From positions 124,001-188,000 of the forward strand of contig CAVUZJ010000018.1 of NCBI GenBank assembly GCA_963745975.1: a stretch of DNA of 64,000 bases, written 5' to 3'. The DNA comes from JAKAWQ01 sp963745975 (GTDB taxonomy: Bacteria; Pseudomonadota; Alphaproteobacteria; Acetobacterales; Acetobacteraceae). A program made the position numbers and the translations under genes. The notes beneath the pieces were generated by a model. It was given only the letters and a program-made list of their open reading frames with translations. It made no database searches and was not told where the DNA came from. Position 1 is the stretch's first letter. Each line of letters opens with the position of its first letter. Below are positions 31,653-42,338 of this stretch, piece after piece.

Positions 31653-33074
31653 TCAGGCGGCGGCCTTGAGGGATTCGGCCTTGGCGACGACGTCCTCGAT
31701 CGTGCCGACCATGTAGAAGGCCGCCTCCGGGAGATGATCGTATTCGCCGGCGCAGATCGCCTTGAAGCTGCGGATGGTGTCGGCCACCGGGACGAAGACG
31801 CCGGGGAAGCCGGTGAACACCTCGGCGACGTGGAAGGGCTGCGAGAGGAAGCGCTGGATCTTCCGCGCCCGGAAGACGACGAGCTTGTCGTCCTCCGAGA
31901 GCTCGTCCATCCCGAGGATCGCGATGATGTCCTGCAGCGACTTGTAGGTTTGCAGGATACGCTGCACCTCGCGCGCTATTTCGTAATGCTCCTCGCCGAC
32001 GACGCGCGGATCGAGCGAGCGCGAGGTGGAATCGAGCGGATCGACGGCGGGGTAGATGCCGAGCTCGGCGATCTGGCGCGAAAGCACGGTGGTCGCGTCG
32101 AGATGGGCGAAGGAGGTCGCGGGCGCGGGATCGGTGAGGTCGTCGGCGGGCACGTAGATCGCCTGGACCGAGGTGATCGAGCCCTTCTTGGTGGAGGTGA
32201 TGCGCTCCTGCAGCGCGCCCATGTCGGTCGCCAACGTCGGTTGATAGCCGACCGCGGAGGGGATGCGGCCGAGCAGCGCCGAGACCTCGGCGCCGGCCTG
32301 GGTGAAACGGAAGATGTTGTCTACGAAGAAGAGGACGTCCTGACCCTCCTCGTCGCGGAAATATTCGGCGAGCGTGAGGCCGGAGAGGCCGACGCGGGCG
32401 CGCGCGCCCGGCGGCTCGTTCATCTGGCCGTAGCAGAGCGCCACCTTCGAGCCCGGCCCGTCGAGCTTGATGACGCCCGCGTCGATCATCTCGTGATAGA
32501 GGTCGTTGCCTTCGCGCGTGCGCTCGCCGACGCCGGCGAACACCGAAACGCCGCCGTGCGCCTTGGCGATGTTGTTGATGAGCTCCTGGATGAGCACGGT
32601 CTTGCCGACACCGGCGCCGCCGAAGAGGCCGGTCTTGCCGCCCTTGAGATAGGGGGCGAGCAGATCGACGACCTTGATCCCGGTGACCAGGATCTCCGCC
32701 GAGGTGGACTGCTCCTCGAAGGAGGGCGCGTCGCGATGGATCGGCATCCGCTTCGCGGTCTCGATCGGGCCGCGCTCGTCCACCGGGTCGCCGATGACGT
32801 TGAGGATGCGCCCGAGCGTCTCCGGCCCGACGGGGACGGTGATCGGTCCGCCGGTGTCCGCCACCTCCTGGCCGCGCACCATGCCGTCGGTGCTGTCCAT
32901 GGCGATGCAGCGGACGGTCTTCTCGCCGAGCTCCTGCGCCACCTCGAGCACGAGCAGGCGATTGCCGATCTTCGTGTGCAGCGCGTTCTGGATGAACGGC
33001 AGGTCGCCCTCGAACTGGACGTCGACCACCGCGCCCGTTACCTGCGTCACCTGCCCGACGATGTTCTTCGCCAT
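31653..33074 (-). CDS. atpD: F1F0 ATP synthase subunit beta
   Basis: The 473-residue catalytic subunit of F1. Walker A is GGAGVGKTVLIQELI. FAGVGERTREGNDLYHEM supplies the catalytic Glu, and LFFVDNIFRFTQAGAEVSAL is the Walker B region. DDLTDPAPATSFAHLDATTV and the DELSEDDK motif, near the gamma-contacting DELSEED loop, are also seen. Length and motifs are complete. It lies in the atpHAGDC order, three bases before atpC and 33 bases after atpG. A very long open frame on the opposite strand across this region is compositional, not a gene. Confidence 0.98.
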   Translation of the reverse strand: MAKNIVGQVTQVTGAVVDVQFEGDLPFIQNALHTKIGNRLLVLEVAQELGEKTVRCIAMDSTDGMVRGQEVADTGGPITVPVGPETLGRILNVIGDPVDERGPIETAKRMPIHRDAPSFEEQSTSAEILVTGIKVVDLLAPYLKGGKTGLFGGAGVGKTVLIQELINNIAKAHGGVSVFAGVGERTREGNDLYHEMIDAGVIKLDGPGSKVALCYGQMNEPPGARARVGLSGLTLAEYFRDEEGQDVLFFVDNIFRFTQAGAEVSALLGRIPSAVGYQPTLATDMGALQERITSTKKGSITSVQAIYVPADDLTDPAPATSFAHLDATTVLSRQIAELGIYPAVDPLDSTSRSLDPRVVGEEHYEIAREVQRILQTYKSLQDIIAILGMDELSEDDKLVVFRARKIQRFLSQPFHVAEVFTGFPGVFVPVADTIRSFKAICAGEYDHLPEAAFYMVGTIEDVVAKAESLKAAA

Positions 33075-33107
33075 TCCCGGCTCCTCGGTTCCAGTCTTTT
33101 CGATCTC

Positions 33108-33995
33108 TCAGACTGCCTCGGCGCCGGAGATGATCTCGATCAGCTCTTTCGTGATGTTCGCTTGGCGCGTGCGGTTGTAGTTGAGCGTCAGGCGGTTGAT
33201 CATGTCGCCCGCGTTGCGGGTGGCGCTGTCCATCGCCGTCATCCTCGCACCCTGCTCGCCGGCCGCGCTCTCGAGCAGCGAGCGGTAGATCTGGATCGCG
33301 AGGTTGCGGGGCAGCAGGCGGGCGAGGATCTCGTCCTCCTCCGGCTCGAACTCGTAGGCCGCGCGCAGGACAGTGCTTTCGGCCCCCTCCTCGCGCGCAG
33401 GGGCTGCGGCCGGGATCAGCCGCGTCTCGGTGGTGATCTGCGAGATCACCGAGTGGAATTGGTTGTAGACGAGCGTGCAGACATCGAAGCCGCCCTCGCG
33501 CAGCATCGCGTCGATCCGTTTCGCGATCTCCTCGGCGTCCGCGAAGCCGATCCGCTTCTTGGCCGCGAAGCTCACGTCGCCCATGATCCGGTAGGCGAAT
33601 TCGCGGCGGAGGAAATCGCGGCCCTTGCGCCCGACGGCGAAGATCTGGACCTTGCGCCCCTCGGCCTCGAGCTTGCGGGCAAGCGCGCGGACGGCGCGGC
33701 CGACATTGGTGTTGAAGGCGCCGCAGAGGCCGCGATCGGCGGTGACGGCGACGATGAGGTGCGTATCCTCCCGGCCGGTGCCGACGAGGAGCCGGGGGGC
33801 TGCCTTGTTGCCGGCGACCGAGGCGGCGAGCTCGGCCAGCATCCGCTCCATCCGCTCGGCATAGGGGCGGGCCGCCTCCGCCTGCACCTGCGCCCGGCGC
33901 AGCTTCGAGGCGGCGACCATCTTCATCGCGCTCGTGATCTTCTGCGTCGAGCGGACGCTGTTGATGCGGATGCGGAGCGCCTTCAGGCTGGGCAT
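33108..33995 (-). CDS. atpG: F1F0 ATP synthase subunit gamma
   Basis: The 295-residue central rotor stalk of F1. The N-terminal coiled coil begins MPSLKALRIRINSVRSTQKI followed by TSAMKMVAASKLRRAQ, a family signature. The C-terminal coiled coil ends with ATRNAGDMINRLTLNYNRTRQ and ITKELIEIISGAEAV. The middle Rossmann-like domain includes TADRGLCGAFNTNVGR. It follows atpA by 24 bases. Length is typical for alphaproteobacteria. Confidence 0.97.
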   Translation of the reverse strand: MPSLKALRIRINSVRSTQKITSAMKMVAASKLRRAQVQAEAARPYAERMERMLAELAASVAGNKAAPRLLVGTGREDTHLIVAVTADRGLCGAFNTNVGRAVRALARKLEAEGRKVQIFAVGRKGRDFLRREFAYRIMGDVSFAAKKRIGFADAEEIAKRIDAMLREGGFDVCTLVYNQFHSVISQITTETRLIPAAAPAREEGAESTVLRAAYEFEPEEDEILARLLPRNLAIQIYRSLLESAAGEQGARMTAMDSATRNAGDMINRLTLNYNRTRQANITKELIEIISGAEAV

Positions 33996-34019
33996 GCGTG
34001 CGGATCCGGGCCGTCTCGC

Positions 34020-35551
<1,532 letters not shown>

Positions 35552-35552
<1 letters not shown>

Positions 35553-36121
35553 CAGGCGGCTCCCTTCATGGCGTGCTGCAGGCGCTGCAGCCGGGATTTG
35601 AGGCTCGAATCATAGAGGCGGGCGCCGATCCGGACCACCAGCCCGCCGAGCAGCGAGGGATCGACCGAACGGGCGATCTCGACATTGCCGTAGCCGGCCT
35701 CGATCAGGCGCGCGCGGAGCTGGTTCAACTGGATCTCGTCGAGCGGGTGGGCCGAGACGACCTGCGCGGTGACCACGCCGCGGCGGGCGGCGACGAGGGC
35801 GGCGAAGGCGGCGACGATCGCGGGCAGGTTGCGGAGCCGGCGATTGGACGCGACGACGCCCACGAAATCATGCACGGTCTTGCCGAAGCCCTCGGCGGCG
35901 AGGACGGCGAGCGCGGCTTGGCGGCCGAGCGCGACGTCGATCACGGGGCTCGCGAGAAAGCGGCGGAAATCGGCGCTCGCCTCGATCAGGCGGCCGAGTG
36001 CCTGCATGTCCGCGATGACGGAATCGAGGGCGTGATTCTCATCGGCCAGGGCGTAGAGGGCCGTTGCGTAACGGTCGGCCAAGCCGCCGCCGTGGGAGAC
36101 TACGGTCGCGTCGGACGGCAC
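35552..36121 (-). CDS. atpH: F1F0 ATP synthase subunit delta
   Basis: The 189-residue delta (OSCP-like) subunit that joins F1 to the peripheral stalk. Segments LADRYATALYALADENHALD, FVGVVASNRRLRNLPAIVAA and DPSLLGGLVVRIGARLYDSS with SLKSRLQRLQHAMKGA are diagnostic. The start is GTG at 36119-36121; a nearby upstream ATG is out of frame. It heads the F1 operon, 105 bases after priA ends on the same strand. The short gap could hold a promoter, but none is convincing by eye. Confidence 0.95.
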
Positions 36122-36226
36122 AGCATCGGATCCATCGTCAGGCCAGGAGCGCTCAACCGGCCCGGGGCCGGCGGCGCGCGTCTAGCATGCGCCTCCTCGG
36201 GCGCGCAATACGGCCGGCCGGCGGGC

Positions 36227-38209
36227 TCAAAGGAACGAGATCGGATCGATATCGACGCGGACTTCGACCTCGCTTGGGATTTTGACGCGGCCGAGCCAGG
36301 CGCGGATGAGCTTCTGGGGGGCGATATCGCGGGCGGTCTTGAGCAGGAGGCGCCTTCGGTGGCGGCCGCGCAGGAGCGAGAGCGGGGCAGGCGCGGGGCC
36401 GAGCACGGTGATGAAGGCAGCGGAGGGTGCGGCGCGGCCGAGGGCGGCGGCGACGGCATCGGCGGCCTCGACCGCGCGGGCGCTGACGATGAGGGCGGCG
36501 AGCCGGCCGAAGGGCGGCCAGTGGCCGGGGCGGCGGGCGGCGGCCTCGCTCTCCATGAAGGCGTCGAGGTCGCCCGAGACGAGGGCCTGCATGACCGGGT
36601 GCTCGGGGGCGAAGGTCTGGATCAGCACGCTTCCGGGCGCCTCGGCGCGGCCGGCGCGGCCGGCCACCTGGTGGAGGAGCTGGAAGGTCCGCTCGCCGGC
36701 GCGCAGATCGCCCCCGGTGAGGCCGAGATCGGCATCGACCACGCCGACGAGGGTGAGATGGGGGAAGTGCCAGCCCTTGGCGACGATCTGGGTGCCGATC
36801 ACGAGATCGACCTCGCGGCCGATGATGGCGGCGGCGGCCGCGGCGGCGGCGTGCGGGCCGGTCAGCGTATCGCTCGCCATCACCAGAAGGCGCGCGTCGG
36901 GGAAAGCGCTCGCGGCCTCCTCCGTGACCCGCTCGACGCCGGGGCCGACCGGGGTGAGCGTTCCGGCCGCGCCGCAGGCGGGGCAGAGGGCGGGCGGGGC
37001 CAGCGTATGGCCGCAATGGTGGCATTGCAGGAGGTGGGCCCCTCGGGAGTTAGCGCGATGTTCGACCAGCCAGGCCGAGCAGTTCGGGCATTGCAGCCGG
37101 TGCCCGCAGGCACGGCAGAGCGTCAGCGGCGCATAGCCGCGGCGATTGAGGAAGAGCATCGCCTGCTCGCCGCGCGCGAATGTTTCGGTGAGCGCGTCGC
37201 GGAGCGGGGGCGAGAGGAACTGGCCGCGCTCGGGCGGGGTGCTGCGGAGATCGATTGCGGCGACTGCGGGCAGGCGGGCCCCGCCATGGCGCTCGGGCAG
37301 CCGGATGCGGTGGTAGCGGCCGCTCGCGGCGTTGACCAGGGTTTCGAGGCTCGGGGTGGCGGAGACGAGGACGCAGGGAGCGGCGGCGAGGCGGGCGCGG
37401 ACCACTGCCATGTCGCGGGCGTGGTAGATGACGCCTTCCTCCTGCTTGAAGGCCGATTCGTGCTCTTCGTCGACGACGATCAGGCCGATCTCGGCAAAGG
37501 GGAGGAAGAGCGCCGAGCGGGCGCCGACGACGACGCGCGCCGCCCCCTCGGCCACCGCCTGCCAGGTGACGCGGCGCGTGCGCGGGGTGAGGTCCGAGTG
37601 CCAGAGGGCGGGGGCGAGCCCGAAGCGGCGCTCGAAGCGCTCGAGCCATTGGGCGGAAAGGGCGATTTCCGGCAGCAGGACCAGCGCCTGGCGGCCACTT
37701 CGGAGGGCGGCGGCGATCGCCTCCAGATAGACCTCCGTCTTGCCCGCGCCGGTGACGCCGTCGAGCAGGGTGACGCTGAAGCCGCCGGCCGCCGCCTCGA
37801 CGAGCGAAGCGGCGGCCTCTGCTTGGGCGGGCGAGAGGACGGAGCCCGGATGGTCGGGATCGGGGAGCGGAAAGGCGGGGGCGGGCGCGCGGGAAGGAGG
37901 GCGGCGGTAGCCGCGCAGCGTCATCGCCAGCACCTCGCCGGGCGGGGCCAGGGTGTAGGCGGCGACCCAGTCGATGAAGAGCCGCATCTCGGGGCCGAGC
38001 GGCGGCAGATCGACGATCTCGAGCAGGGGGCGGAGCCGCTCCTCGGCGACCCTGCCGGCCAGCGGGCCTTCCCAGACCGCGCCCAGGACCTCGCGCGAGC
38101 CGAGCGGGACCCGCACGAGGTCGCCGGGCTTGGGATCCACCCCTACCGGCGCCGCGTACTCGAAGGGCCCGGCGAACGGGTAGGGCAGCAGGACCGGCAC
38201 CCTTCGCAT
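36227..38209 (-). CDS. priA: primosomal protein N' (replication restart helicase)
   Basis: The 660-residue PriA helicase restarts stalled replication forks. Helicase motifs are visible: Walker A GVTGAGKTEVYLEAI, Walker B IGLIVVDEEHESAFKQEEG, motif III VLVSATPSLETL, and motif VI QVAGRAGRAEAPG. Eight zinc-binding cysteines sit in two pairs of clusters (LCRACGHRLQCPNCSAWL and LLQCHHCGHTLAPPALCPAC), as in the PriA zinc domain. The N-terminal VLLPYPFAGPFEY begins the 3'-DNA-binding domain. The frame is open far upstream with low-complexity Pro/Ala/Arg sequence, so the ATG at 38207-38209 is chosen. It is divergent from DUF484/xerC and upstream of atpH. Confidence 0.96.
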   Translation of the reverse strand: MRRVPVLLPYPFAGPFEYAAPVGVDPKPGDLVRVPLGSREVLGAVWEGPLAGRVAEERLRPLLEIVDLPPLGPEMRLFIDWVAAYTLAPPGEVLAMTLRGYRRPPSRAPAPAFPLPDPDHPGSVLSPAQAEAAASLVEAAAGGFSVTLLDGVTGAGKTEVYLEAIAAALRSGRQALVLLPEIALSAQWLERFERRFGLAPALWHSDLTPRTRRVTWQAVAEGAARVVVGARSALFLPFAEIGLIVVDEEHESAFKQEEGVIYHARDMAVVRARLAAAPCVLVSATPSLETLVNAASGRYHRIRLPERHGGARLPAVAAIDLRSTPPERGQFLSPPLRDALTETFARGEQAMLFLNRRGYAPLTLCRACGHRLQCPNCSAWLVEHRANSRGAHLLQCHHCGHTLAPPALCPACGAAGTLTPVGPGVERVTEEAASAFPDARLLVMASDTLTGPHAAAAAAAAIIGREVDLVIGTQIVAKGWHFPHLTLVGVVDADLGLTGGDLRAGERTFQLLHQVAGRAGRAEAPGSVLIQTFAPEHPVMQALVSGDLDAFMESEAAARRPGHWPPFGRLAALIVSARAVEAADAVAAALGRAAPSAAFITVLGPAPAPLSLLRGRHRRRLLLKTARDIAPQKLIRAWLGRVKIPSEVEVRVDIDPISFL

Positions 38210-38301
38210 GCGCTTCCGCTCGCCTCCGGCCGTCTGTATGGTCCCGGTCGGGACGGAAGCCGAGAGGCGCACATGACCCCAGGGGCCAGCAAGGCGTTCG
38301 G

Positions 38302-38964
38302 ATGAGCGCCCCCCGCCGCAAGATCGACCTGCCGTCCGCGCCATCGGTGGCGGCGTTCCTCCGCGCCCACCCCTCCTGGCTCGCCGAGAACCCCGACCTC
38401 TACCGCATGCTCGCCCCGCCGGTGCGCGTGCACGGCGAGCCGCTCGCGGACCATATGGAGGCGATGCTCGGGGTGGCGCGCGCGCAGGCGAGCACTCTGC
38501 TCGCGGTGGGGCGGGCGGCGCAGATCCTGGCGGGGCGGGTGGAGCAGGCGGTGGTGGCGCTGGTGCGGGCGGCGGACCCGGTCGGCGCGCTCGGCCTCGA
38601 GCTGCCGGCGCTGCTCGGCGTCGATGCGGTGAACCTCTGCGTCGAGGCGGAGATCGCCGGCGCGCGGGCGATCCCGCCGGGCACGATCGCCCGGCTGCTC
38701 GGACGCGAGGACATGTGGCTTTCGGGAACCCCCGGGGACACGCGGGCGGCGGGCCGGCGGACGAGCGAGGCCGAGGCGGCGCTCTTCCACGGCGAAGCGG
38801 CGGCGCTGGCGAAGCACGAGGCGCTGGTGGTGGTGCCGGGCACCGCGGTGCCGGCCGTGCTGGCGCTGGCCTCGCGGGACCCGCTGGCGAGCCCGGCGAG
38901 TGCCGCGCGGGGGCCGCTGATGCTGCTTGCGCGCGCGACGGCGGCGGCGCTGGAGCGGGCGTGA
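38302..38964 (+). CDS. DUF484 family protein
   Basis: A 220-residue protein of the DUF484 family, GAF-like proteins of unknown function usually encoded next to xerC. The N-terminal PSAPSVAAFLRAHPSWLAEN is the family hallmark; the typical form is V..FL..hP.Ff...P.ll. A Val/Ala-rich GAF-like domain follows (LPALLGVDAVNLCVEAE, EALVVVPGTAVPAVLALASRD). The ATG at 38302 is just 92 bases from the divergent priA start. Its stop overlaps the xerC GTG start, so the two are translationally coupled, the usual arrangement. Confidence 0.88.
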   Translation: MSAPRRKIDLPSAPSVAAFLRAHPSWLAENPDLYRMLAPPVRVHGEPLADHMEAMLGVARAQASTLLAVGRAAQILAGRVEQAVVALVRAADPVGALGLELPALLGVDAVNLCVEAEIAGARAIPPGTIARLLGREDMWLSGTPGDTRAAGRRTSEAEAALFHGEAAALAKHEALVVVPGTAVPAVLALASRDPLASPASAARGPLMLLARATAAALERA

Positions 38965-39884
38965 GCGGGGAAGAGGCTCGGGCGAAGTTCCTCGAGTGGC
39001 TCGGGGGCGAGCGGCGGGCGGCGCGGCTCACGGTTGCGGCCTATGGCGCCGACCTCGCGGAGTTCTTGGGGTTCCTGACGCGCCATCTCGGGGGTGAGCC
39101 GGCGCTTGCCGATCTCGGGAATCTTAGGGTCGCCGATTTCCGCGCCTGGCTCGCAACGCTTGCCGAGGCCGGGAACGGCGAGGCGAGCCGGGCGCGGCAC
39201 CTCGCCGCCGTCCGCAGCTTCTTCCGCTACCTCGCGCGGCGGCAGGGCGTCGAGAACCCGGCGCTGGGCTTGCTGCGCACGCCGCGGGCGCGGCGGCGAC
39301 TGCCGCGGGCGCTTTCGGTTGCGGGCGCGCGGGGCATCGTCGCCGGGATCGGCGAGGAGGCACGGCGGGCGGCGGACGCGGCGCGCGATACCGCGCTGAT
39401 GGCGCTTCTCTATGGGAGCGGGCTTCGTATCGGCGAGGCGCTCGCGCTCTCCGTCGGCGACGCGCCGCTGCCGGGACGCGACGAGACGCTCCGCGTGCAC
39501 GGCAAGGGCGGCAAGGAGCGGCTGGTGCCGGTGCTGCCCGCGGTGCGGCGGGCGATCGGCGAATGGCTCGCCCGGCACCCGGAGCGGCGGCCGGATGCGG
39601 CGCTCTTCATGGGCGCGCGGGGGAAGCGGCTCGCCGCCGGCGTCGCGCAGCGCACGCTCCGGAATTTCCGGAGGTTGCACGGGCTGCCCGAGCACGCCAC
39701 ACCGCACGCGCTCCGGCACTCGTTCGCGACCCACCTGCTGGCGGAGGGCGCCGATCTGCGCTCGATCCAGGAGCTGCTCGGCCATGCCAGCCTCTCGACC
39801 ACGCAGCTCTACACGGCGGTGGACGAGGCAAAGCTCATGGCCGTGTGGCAGGCGGCGCATCCGCGGGCGGTGGCCGGCGGCTGA
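38961..39884 (+). CDS. xerC: tyrosine recombinase XerC
   Basis: A 307-residue tyrosine recombinase that resolves chromosome dimers at dif sites together with XerD. The SAM-like core-binding domain occupies residues about 5-100. The full catalytic set is visible: Arg156 (GSGLRIGEAL), Lys182 (HGKGGKERLVP), His249 and Arg252 (HALRHSFATHLL), His275 (LGHASLSTTQLYT) and Tyr284. The GTG start at 38961 overlaps the DUF484 stop; the longer open frame upstream lies inside DUF484 and is rejected. Context with DUF484 marks it as XerC rather than XerD or a phage integrase. Confidence 0.95.
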   Translation: MSGEEARAKFLEWLGGERRAARLTVAAYGADLAEFLGFLTRHLGGEPALADLGNLRVADFRAWLATLAEAGNGEASRARHLAAVRSFFRYLARRQGVENPALGLLRTPRARRRLPRALSVAGARGIVAGIGEEARRAADAARDTALMALLYGSGLRIGEALALSVGDAPLPGRDETLRVHGKGGKERLVPVLPAVRRAIGEWLARHPERRPDAALFMGARGKRLAAGVAQRTLRNFRRLHGLPEHATPHALRHSFATHLLAEGADLRSIQELLGHASLSTTQLYTAVDEAKLMAVWQAAHPRAVAGG

Positions 39885-40813
39885 TGAAAGGGGCGCCTCA
39901 CGATCACCGGCATGACCATGGGCACGCGCATTCTTGCGCGCCCGCGTTCGGCCGGGCCTTCCCGATCGGCGTTGCGCTGAATGCCGGGTTCGTCGTCTTC
40001 GAGGTGTTCGGCGGGGTGCTCGCGCATTCGACCGCGCTCCTGGCGGACGCGGGGCACAATCTCGGCGACGTCCTCGGGCTGCTCGGCGCCTGGGTGGCCG
40101 CCACGCTGGCGCGGCGGCTGCCCTCGGCGCACTTCACCTACGGGCTGCGCAGCGGAACCATCCTCGCAAGCCTCGCAAATGCGGCGATCCTGCTGGTGAG
40201 CATCGGCGCGATCCTGGTCGAGGCGCTGCGCCGGCTTCTGCTCCCCGTCCCGGTGGCGGCGGGAACGGTGATCGTGGTGGCGCTGATCGGGATCGCCGTG
40301 AACGGGGCGACGGCGCTGATGTTCGCCGCCGGGCGCAAGGGCGAGATCAATGTGCGCGGCGTCTTTCAGCACATGGCGGCGGATACGGCGATCTCGGGCG
40401 GCGTGGTGCTGGCGGCGCTCGCAGTTCTGGCGAGCGGCTGGAACCGGATCGACCCGGCCGCCAGCATCCTCGTTGCACTGGCGATCGGCTGGGGGACCTG
40501 GCGGCTCTTTCGGGAATCGCTCGGGATGATGCTGGACGCCGTGCCGGCCGGCATCGAGCCCGCGGAGGTGCGGGCCTATCTGCTCCAGCTTCCCGGCGTG
40601 GTCGCGATCCACGATCTGCATATCTGGCCGATGAGCACGACCGAGACGGCGCTCACGTGCCATCTCGTGGTTCCCGGCGAGCCGCCCGGGCCTGACTTCC
40701 TCGCCGAGGCCGCGCATACGCTCGCGGGGCGCTTCGGGATCGGCCATCCGACGCTGCAGGTCGAGCGGCACGCGGATGTGACCTGCCTGCTCGAGCCGGA
40801 AAACGTGGTGTAG
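39884..40813 (+). CDS. cation diffusion facilitator (CDF) family metal transporter
   Basis: A 309-residue inner-membrane divalent-metal/proton antiporter, probably for zinc or cobalt. A histidine-rich N-terminal tail (HDHRHDHGHAHSC) precedes six membrane segments. The intramembrane zinc site is formed by HSTALLADAGHNLGDVL in helix 2 and MAADTAISGGVVLAAL in helix 5; both HxxxD-type pairs are in place. The cytoplasmic C-terminal domain contains GVVAIHDLHIWPMSTTETAL, a CzcD/ZitB signature. The ATG overlaps the xerC stop by one base (TGATG). Confidence 0.94.
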   Translation: MKGAPHDHRHDHGHAHSCAPAFGRAFPIGVALNAGFVVFEVFGGVLAHSTALLADAGHNLGDVLGLLGAWVAATLARRLPSAHFTYGLRSGTILASLANAAILLVSIGAILVEALRRLLLPVPVAAGTVIVVALIGIAVNGATALMFAAGRKGEINVRGVFQHMAADTAISGGVVLAALAVLASGWNRIDPAASILVALAIGWGTWRLFRESLGMMLDAVPAGIEPAEVRAYLLQLPGVVAIHDLHIWPMSTTETALTCHLVVPGEPPGPDFLAEAAHTLAGRFGIGHPTLQVERHADVTCLLEPENVV

Positions 40814-40865
40814 GAATTGTGGGAAGGCGGCGTCGTCCCCGCCGCCGCAGGGAAGGACCAGCACC

Positions 40866-42059
40866 ATGCCCATCCTGTCCGGGCGCATGAGCCAGCTCGG
40901 CACCGAGTCCGCCTTCGAAGTCCTGGCGCGCGCGACCGCGCTGCAGCGCGAAGGACGGAGCATCATCAATCTCGGGATCGGCCAGCCCGACTTCGCGACC
41001 CCCGGCCATATCGTCGAGGCCGGGCGGAAGGCCCTTGCCGACGGGCATCACGGCTACACGCCGGCCAACGGGATCCTGCCGCTGCGCGAGGCGGTGACGG
41101 CCGATCTCCATCGCCGCCATGGCGTGACGGTCTCGCCCGATCGCGTGCTGGTCGTGCCCGGGGGCAAGGTGACGATGTTCTTCGCCATCCTCATGCTCGG
41201 CGAGCCGGGCGTGGAGATCATCTATCCCAATCCCGGGTTCCCGATCTACGAGAGCGTGATCCGCTTCTCCGGCGCGACGCCGGTCGCGATGCTCCTGCAC
41301 GAGAGCAAGGGATTCTCGTTCGACGCCGAGGAGGTGCTCTCGCTGATCACGCCGCGGACGCGGCTCATCATCGTCAACAGCCCGGGCAACCCGACCGGCG
41401 GCGTGGTGCCGAAGAGCGAGCTCGATCGCCTGGTCGAGGGTCTCGCCCGGCATCCCGACGTCGCGGTCATGTCGGACGAGATCTACGGCGAGATGATCTA
41501 CGACGGCACGCATGCGAGCCTCACGACCTATCCAGAGCTGGAGGACCGGCTGATCCTGCTCGACGGCTGGAGCAAGACCTATGCGATGACCGGCTGGCGG
41601 CTGGGCTACGGCGTATGGCCGAAAGCCCTGCTCCCCTATGCCGAGCGGCTCGCGATCAATTCCCACTCCTGCGTCAACGCCGCGGCGCAATATGCCGGCA
41701 TCGCCGCGATGACCGGCCCGCGCGAGCCGGTCGCGCGGATGATGGCCGCCTTCGCCGAGCGGCGCGATTACATCATCCCCGCACTCAACGCGCTGCCGGG
41801 ATTTGCCTGTGCAAATCCCGGAGGCGCCTTCTACGCCTTCCCCAACATCGGCGAGACCGGGCTCGGCTCGCGGACGCTGCAGTCGCGGCTTCTGGACGAG
41901 GCCGGCGTGGCGACCGTCTCGGGCACCAGCTTCGGCGCGTTCGGCGACGGTTATCTCCGCTTCTCCTACGCCGCGGGCCTGGAGGCGCTGAAGGAGGCCG
42001 TGGACCGCATCGAGGCGTGGCTCGGGAGCCAGGCGGCAGGGACGCGGCTTCGCGCCTGA
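40866..42059 (+). CDS. pyridoxal phosphate-dependent aminotransferase, class I/II
   Basis: A 397-residue fold-type I aminotransferase, aspartate-aminotransferase-like. N-terminal GRSIINLGIGQPDFATPGHI is typical, as is YTPANGILPLREAV. The PLP-stabilising NSPGNPTGG and DEIYGEMIYDG segments are present, and the Schiff-base lysine is in LDGWSKTYAMTGWRLGY. The C-terminal Arg that binds the substrate carboxylate is in GYLRFSYA. The substrate cannot be settled: aspartate, alanine, aromatic or N-succinyl-diaminopimelate are all possible. It follows the CDF gene after 52 bases, with a GGGAAGG ribosome binding site before the ATG. Confidence 0.91.
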   Translation: MPILSGRMSQLGTESAFEVLARATALQREGRSIINLGIGQPDFATPGHIVEAGRKALADGHHGYTPANGILPLREAVTADLHRRHGVTVSPDRVLVVPGGKVTMFFAILMLGEPGVEIIYPNPGFPIYESVIRFSGATPVAMLLHESKGFSFDAEEVLSLITPRTRLIIVNSPGNPTGGVVPKSELDRLVEGLARHPDVAVMSDEIYGEMIYDGTHASLTTYPELEDRLILLDGWSKTYAMTGWRLGYGVWPKALLPYAERLAINSHSCVNAAAQYAGIAAMTGPREPVARMMAAFAERRDYIIPALNALPGFACANPGGAFYAFPNIGETGLGSRTLQSRLLDEAGVATVSGTSFGAFGDGYLRFSYAAGLEALKEAVDRIEAWLGSQAAGTRLRA

Positions 42060-42081
42060 GGCGCCCGTTCATCGAGAGCGC

Positions 42082-42098
42082 AATGACCCGGAGTCATT
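42082..42098 (+). terminator. short stem-loop after the aminotransferase gene
   Basis: AATGAC (42082-42087) and GTCATT (42093-42098) pair around a CCGGA loop, 22 bases after the aminotransferase stop. It may be the edge of the dispersed element that follows, or a weak terminator. Confidence 0.4.
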
Positions 42099-42182
42099 AT
42101 GCTGTAGCTTGTTGTTTTGTCGCGTGATCGAACGCTTCCGGCGGCGGGGCACCCCAATTCCCTCTTCAGCGATCATGCTCCA
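42096..42182 (+). repeat. candidate dispersed intergenic repeat of alphaproteobacteria
   Basis: The segment reads ATTATGCTGTAGCTTGTTG, then TTTTGTCGCGTGATCGAACG, a variable middle, and GATCATGCTCCA at the end. This pattern, with an ATTATGCT opening and a GATCATGCTC closing, closely resembles a repeat that I recall from many alphaproteobacterial intergenic regions. It is AT-richer than its surroundings. Identification rests on memory and needs a genome-wide copy count. Confidence 0.5.
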
Positions 42183-42338
42183 ACGTGAGGCGGGGACGAG
42201 GGGATTCTTGGCCCGAGCCCGGGCGTGCGGTTCTGCAACCGTTGCGAATTCGTCTCTGGCATCGAATCGGGTTTGCCGCTCATTTTGCGCGGCCGGGACG
42301 GCAGGGCGCCGGAACGCACGGCGGGAAGGGCGGGGACA

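Noticed and set aside
35573..38305. A 910-codon plus-strand frame antisense to priA and atpH
   Set aside because: Low-complexity Gly/Ala/Glu/Arg sequence mirroring codon bias of priA; no family resemblance.
38961..39884. Phage or integron integrase marking an island
   Set aside because: Coupled to DUF484 next to priA, with no phage genes, attachment repeats or cassette sites; it is the housekeeping XerC.
40866..42059. A second class IV aminotransferase partner for the operon at 13 kb
   Set aside because: This is a class I/II enzyme with an intact lysine, in an unrelated location.
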